Shown in pieces: positions 58,801 to 64,000 of a stretch of 64,000 nucleotides of DNA. The stretch covers positions 25,034,283 through 25,098,282 of the forward strand of contig NC_063156.1 of assembly GCF_020921035.1 (NCBI RefSeq), given 5' to 3'. The notes beneath the pieces are model-generated. The model saw only the letters and a program-made list of their open reading frames with translations. It did not search any database and was not told the origin of the DNA. Each line of letters begins with the position of its first letter. Positions within the stretch are counted from its first letter, which is position 1. Made by a program: the position numbers and the translations under genes. The DNA comes from Rhodamnia argentea. Its lineage: Eukaryota; Streptophyta; Magnoliopsida; Myrtales; Myrtaceae.

Positions 58801-61800
58801 GTACCATAACTTTAAAAAATCGATCACTTAAGTGCCATCGCTGACGTGGACGTCGGAAAAGCTAACGTGGATGCCGGAAAAGTTGATGTGGCACCGGCGA
58901 GATGATTTTTTTGAATATTTTAATGTACACGTGGAATTTTTCATAATTTTTTTTTATTTTGCAATTTTTTTTGTTCTTCCTTTGTTTTTGTTGCCTTGGC
59001 CGGTGAGGGTCACCGGCGACCCTCGCCGGCCACTATCGGCTGGCCCAAGGGCGAGGGCTGCCTCGCCCTGGGCTGGCGAGGCCTTGATGGCATTAGGCGA
59101 CGGTTGTCGCGGCCCCGCCAGCCACGAGTGAGGGGCCCTCTCCTGGACCTGGCGACGGCCGTCGCGGTTGTTCATCATCCTCGTTGCTCGTCGCTCAGGT
59201 CGTCATGTTTCGCCATTGCTCAATGCTGTCATTGCCCATTCCTTGTGCACTGTGGCCAGTGCTTAGATCTCTCTCCCGGACTCAAAATCTCTCAGATTTG
59301 GTGCTGCCCAAAGGTTCGCGACCTTGGATTAGAGGTCTTTGACCTCCAGGTCAGCGAAGATGGAGGTTCATGACCTCCGATTTGAGGTCGCGGACCTCTG
59401 CTGGCGTCAAATATGACGCCGAGGACCTCCACTTGCTTCGGCTGTGGCGTTGAGCTCGGTTTTCCGAGAGTCCTTGAACTCAGGTTGAAAAAAGGCGACG
59501 GCCCGAGGAGGGTGGCAGGGCGGCGCCCGAGGAGGGCTGTCGCGACGACCGTCACGAGGTCCAGGCGAGGGCCCCCTCGCTGGTGGCCGGTGGGGCTGCG
59601 AGGGCCCTTGCCCAAATTTGGAGAGGGCCTTCGCGCCCTCGCCCGTGGCTGCTAGGGCAGTTGTGGCCCTCTCCCCTGGGCCGGCCGGTGGTGGTCGGCG
59701 AGGGTCATCGGTGACCCTCGACGGCCATGGCAGCAAAAGCCACAAAAATAAAAAAGGACAACATCAAAAGAAATAAAAAATAAGAAAAAATTACGGAAAA
59801 AATTAAAAAAATCCAAGTGTCGGTAAAAAATAAAGAAAATAATAATAAAAAATCCATGTAGGACTATCCCCCGAAGTGTCACTTGGAATGAACGATTTTG
59901 GGGGAAGTGGCATTCAAGTGAACGATTTTTTTTCGATGTGGCACTCAAGTGAGCAAAAAAAAAGTTATGACACTCAAGTGAGCGCCGTACAAAAGTTATG
60001 GCACTTGCGATGTACTTACCCCGTTTTTGTTGTTATCATTAGCCATGGTAGTGTATTGTGAGGAGAAATTGGTGGGCGAACAGATGGAGGGGTTCTTCTG
60101 GTTTGTATTGTGCCGTGAGTGTTATGAAAATCAATTAGTGGGTGAAGATTTCTCATTATTGGTTTGCATAGAAAAATGGAATCTATTCTGCATGAGATTC
60201 AATTTTTTTATGTTGCTTCCTTCTTGAATTACCTGACATCATACAACTATCGTACCATCCATGCTTGATGACAAAAATATTCATTAATGGCACCATTGTT
60301 GCACAGAGGGATCAATTGAAGAAGAGGTTAGAGAATCATTATTTTGAATCAAATAGAACCAGTGGTAAGGCTCATTCCCAACTCACGTTTTCTTGATTAG
60401 GTTTCTTGAGGAAACATTGTATCTGATCTTCCTCATTCTCATTCTCAATCATTATGAATGTTGTATGGTGAACATGCAGCCAAGAAGCCAAAGATGATGA
60501 AGCGATCGCCTGATAATACTTTTGACAACATCATGTCAATGACCGGGTCCATCCCTTCTCCTGTGGCATCTCAAATGAGTAACATGTCCGCCCCAAACAA
60601 ATTGGCAAATTTGAGTAACGGTCGTGATAGGAGCAGGAAAGTGAAAGGATTTAAGGTACATCCTAATTAACAGTGTATCATCAGTTCGATCTTGGTGTCA
60701 TTAATTTATGTGTTCTTTTCTCGGTGGTTCTGAGCATTTGTTATCACTGCAGATGTCCATAGTGCAGCCAGGTTCTGGAAGTCTCTGGTCACTATTCGAG
60801 GACCAGGTTAATTTCGTCATAATTGCCATATTGGAAACTTATCATATTTCCTACAACATTGTTTGCACTGCCATTTGAAAATTTATTCTAGCTCAAGGCC
60901 ATTAGTGCTGATAGAAATATTCCCTTCCTGACACATATCTTCGTGTCTTTGAAATGGTACTTTGCTCTTAGGCTCTTATCGTCCTGGTACATGATATGGG
61001 TCCAAATTGGGAGCTGATCAGCGATGCAATCAATAACACTCTACTGTTAAAGGTAGATCTCTGTCATATGCTTTGTTAGAGAATGACCACCTATCTACCC
61101 TTAGAGGGTTGATATATTTATTTTCTCAACCTGGTCGATAGGTCCACTTGTTCAAGTTTTTATTTCTTCCAATGTTTTTATCCAGTGTGTATTTCGCAAG
61201 CCTAAAGAATGTAAGGAGCGTCACAAGTTTTTAATGGATAAGAATGCTGGTGATGGTGCTGATAGCGGTGAAGATTCGGGGTCGTCTCATTCTTATTCAT
61301 CTACTTTACCAGGCATTCCTAAGGCAAATCTCTATTTCTTCCTGTCTGGAACAAGTTGAACAAGTGTTATTGCATATTTTACCTCCAACACGGCATTTTG
61401 CCTGCTTCAGTTGATTGAATGATGCGCCATATTTCATGCAGGGAAGTGCCAGACAGTTGTTTCAGCGCTTGCAAGGGCCTATGGTGGAGCAAGCTTTAAA
61501 CGAACACTTTGAGAAAATTATTAGAATCAGCCACAAGCAGCATTGCCAAAGAAATACGGTTTGTGCCCTCGATGTAGGACTAGTTAAATTGCAGACTTAA
61601 GATGTTGACCAGATGAAGAAAGATAGTACTTTCTTTGTCTCCATTGTCTGCATTTTCTGATTTGAATGATTTATGCTTTGAGTAGGAATTCTTTGAGGTC
61701 TCTGTATTATTGAGTTTATATTGAGCCCACATTGCACCTAGATAGGTAGGAGTTGGCCTGTAAAAAGTATGCTCCATAGTGTGCCCACCTGTTGGTCATT

Positions 61801-64000
61801 ACACTATGTATATGTTACTATAGTAGCAACATTCATACCTAGCTCAAGCATTATACTATAAAGATGTCAAACCAGTAACCAGCAAAATGTGGTGGCAATA
61901 GTATATACAGCAGATAAGAAATCAAAAACTTGGCTTGTTGTATTCTGAATGCCTCCTGACTAAGGTTTTTGATTTTTTTTCCCTTTTTTGTTGAAGAATG
62001 ACAGCCAGAATCAAAATCAAGTACCTGTCCACCACTCTCATTTTGTTGCTCTATCTCAAGTCTGTCCAAATAACCTCAATGGAGTTTTCCTCTCGTAAGT
62101 ACAATGCTCATCGTCCATCTTCTTTCCTTTGTGCAAGACAAGATGTAATAGGTTTATTCTTCATCTTTTAACATGAGCCTAAAGTACATTTTCCCCCTAT
62201 CTGAAGACCTTTTGATCTCTGCGAAACAACTGCTCCCCCTGTGTATCAAGGTTCTCAAGCTAGTAATCTTTCATTATTAAACCAATGTGCTGTGCCACCG
62301 ATGCTTGCTACATCTGGGGAGAATACATCTGGAGAAATTTCATCATTACATGGATCGAGCAGTATGGTTCTTGGTCCTAACTTCTTGTCATCTACTGATG
62401 CACTCACAACCTCTTGCAGGTAATTTACTATGCGTGAGTGAGCATGATGTTCTTCTCCAATAATTTGATTCTCATTTTTTTGGTCTCCTTTCTTGACAAT
62501 GCATTTTCTCATGGATGCTAGATTTAATTTTCCGAGAACATTATCCATGCTGGTTGATCAGCAGAATAAATCTCCCATGAACATTCAACAACCGAACCTA
62601 TCTGTTTCTGGATCTCTCTCTATGACTGATTGTGATGTCCGTACGAAGCCTGGTGGAAACGGTGTGGTTGTGAATAGTGGGACGAACGGAAGCATGCCAA
62701 TGTCTCCGGCAGTGATTCATGGAATGACCTCGTCATCAGTGCTGAGTACTAGCAGCATGGTGGGTATGCCAAGTCCTGTAAATATGCACCCTCGACCTGA
62801 TTCTGCACAAGGAAACACAACCTTGCAACGTCGTGAGGCTCTGCATACGGTGAGGGTGAGGTTTAATATTCATTTATAAACCGAAAAATCATGCGTATTT
62901 ATCTATTTCCTTTACATGAATAGATTGTGCTGGTAAACAATCTTGAATTTTAGAAAGGCTGGTAGTTAAAAATTGGAGTGATATGTGAGTTCAATAGCAT
63001 ATGAAGTTTTATGATTTCTATGTCCATCACAGAAATCATAATAAGATGGACATTATTGTCATTATCAGATTGTGCCTTCATTCTTCCGTAAATTACTACA
63101 CGATGCATCAATTCTGGTAATTTATAGGAAAGCTGCCTTTTTTTATACCAGCCTGACCGTATCTCAGAGCAGCAAACCCAAAGGTTGGTTCCGGGACTTC
63201 AGAAGCAGGTCACTCAAGGGAATATTCAAGGCATTGCTCCTCTTAATGGGTTGGGTTCTGCATTTTCTAATCGGGCAACTCCAACTCAGATGTATCCAGG
63301 CCATTCCCAGCAGCAATATCAGTTGTCCTCTCGACAACCTCATCTGCCTAATAGTCCTCATTATAGCGCTAATATTCAGTTGCGGAATCAAGCAACTGAT
63401 TTGCCACAGCAAACATATGCAATCTGTATTGCCAAGGAAAGGCAGCTTCAGCAGCAGCATCTCCAACAGCCTCAGCAGCAGCTTGCTGGATCTAATAATC
63501 CTGTCACACCGCATGTGCAACCACAACCTCAGTCTCCCGTACCGTCTTTGCAGAATAGTTCCCTGCAACAATCACAGCCAATGCCTGTGTCACCACAAAC
63601 ACCCTCTTCACCAATGTCGCCAATATTTTCTCCTCAACATCCTCAGAATTATCTGCTCCAACCTCATGCTCTTGGCCTAAATCGTCAGAATAATACTATT
63701 AGTGGCTCGACTAATCAGACTGGGAGGCAACGTCAACGTCAACGTCAGCTGCAGCAACAGCAGCCTCAACAATATAGCAGGCCCCCTCCTAATAGGCAGC
63801 AACCGAAGCAGGCTACAAAGGGAATTGGGAGAGGAAGTAACTTGGTGAATCAGAACCTGTCTTCTGAACCTTCTCATCTGAATGGTCTCTCTATGGCTCC
63901 AGGAAGCCGGGGGGTGGAGAAAGGTGATCAGGTGATGCAGTTCTTGGAAGGTCAAGGTTTTAGGAACCCTGGGTCAACAGTAAATAACCCTGTCGGACCA
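52838..64000 (+). CDS. EAF1: Chromatin modification-related protein EAF1, 3' end missing
   Basis: Scaffold subunit of the plant NuA4-type histone acetyltransferase. Coding exons: 52838-52983, 53082-53136, 53253-53350, 53447-54872, 54969-55088, 55528-55809, 56264-56395, 56687-56767, 57215-57251, 57332-57822, 57915-57968, 60307-60364, 60480-60655, 60753-60806, 60972-61052, 61186-61323, 61442-61558, 61997-62094, 62207-62419, 62522-62855, 63152-64000+. They sum to 5040 nt, 1680 aa, all in frame. Domains: MHGCCAEDTLLVNAEVDS start; a large disordered exon 4; HSA domain in exons 5-6 (RRSHWNYVLEEMAWLANDF, AQERVWKMTAA); nuclear-signal-like KSKKKKKRK; SANT/Myb in exons 14-16 (LWSLFEDQALIVLVHDMG..W, FRKPKECKERH); then a Gln-rich tail. 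The intron after exon 16 is GC-AG. The end of exon 8 is ambiguous (GC donor at 56768 or GT donor after GCAGCT). A non-coding leader exon ends at about 52039. Confidence 0.92.
58723..60022. mobile_element. Complete non-autonomous Mutator-like element in an EAF1 intron
   Basis: 1300 bp, inverted ends GGGGTAAGTACA.., flanked by the identical 10-bp sequence GTTTTTGTTG on both sides (58713-58722 and 60023-60032). The first 70-75 bases of each end are nearly identical, and both contain spaced repeats of CACTTGAGTGYCATAACTT. The core (59000-59720) is GC-rich, with a second, imperfect inverted pair (GGCCGGTGAGGGTCACCGG on the left; GAGGGTCAYCG..GACCCTCG on the right). Long inverted ends with a 9-11 bp duplication are the Mutator signature. 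There is no transposase. The core may be captured host DNA (Pack-MULE style), but I recognise no gene in it. It sits in the 2.3 kb intron 57969-60306. Confidence 0.88.

Noticed and set aside
58832-59745. Several GC-rich open frames in both strands of the MULE core
   Set aside because: High GC lowers stop frequency; the Pro/Arg/Gly-biased products match no family and no transposase motifs are present.
63072-63680. 202-aa plus frame and its antisense in the last EAF1 exon
   Set aside because: Shadow frames of the CAG/CAA-rich Gln region; the EAF1 frame is open through to the window end and matches the family.

Overview
The window is eudicot plant nuclear DNA. The evidence is intron-rich genes with plant-only families (NOI/RIN4, GASA/snakin, chloroplast PPR, plant EAF1), AT-rich intergenic DNA and many small non-autonomous transposons. 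Several protein details and repeat styles remind me of Myrtaceae (Eucalyptus and relatives), but that placement is a guess from memory and was not tested.

Layout. 1-1781 (-): 5' end of a NOI/RIN4-like gene with a two-codon first exon and a 1.7 kb intron. 1782-8653: repeat-rich intergenic DNA. 8654-13995 (+): PIG-S, the GPI-transamidase subunit (13 exons). 15717-19211 (-): a SAM-domain protein (6 exons) with a TTAGGG-type repeat upstream of its start. 19.3-22.4 kb: foldback elements. 22470-26758 (-): a UBA-PUB protein (10 exons, one GC-AG intron, a SINE and a Tourist-like MITE in introns). 28726-29955 (-): a C3HC4 RING protein with an intron in its 5' UTR. 30.9-34.1 kb: transposon remnants. 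34193-34819 (+): a GASA/snakin peptide. 34.93-36.2 kb: a broken RTE-type LINE. 37364-38495 (+): a SERF/4F5-like protein whose start codon I could not place. 38.5-42.4 kb: repeats. 42406-44270 (+): a small coiled-coil protein that I propose is a plant BORCS5/myrlysin-like protein, with an apparent frameshift near its C-terminus. 45820-48687 (+): a PPR protein orthologous to Arabidopsis At5g48730. 52838-64000 (+, runs off the edge): EAF1, the HSA/SANT scaffold subunit of the NuA4-type histone acetyltransferase, with a complete 1.3 kb Mutator-like element in one intron.

The genes do not form a pathway; they are unrelated housekeeping or signalling genes, each with its own promoter. All exon boundaries below were drawn by hand from splice signals, reading-frame continuity and remembered homologues. 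Where I give an exon chain, the summed lengths keep frame. No complete autonomous transposon, rRNA, tRNA or CRISPR was seen. The most distinctive observations are the intact MULE with a 10-bp target duplication, two well-supported GC-AG introns, the BORCS5-like candidate with its frameshift, and a readable first intron in PIG-S.
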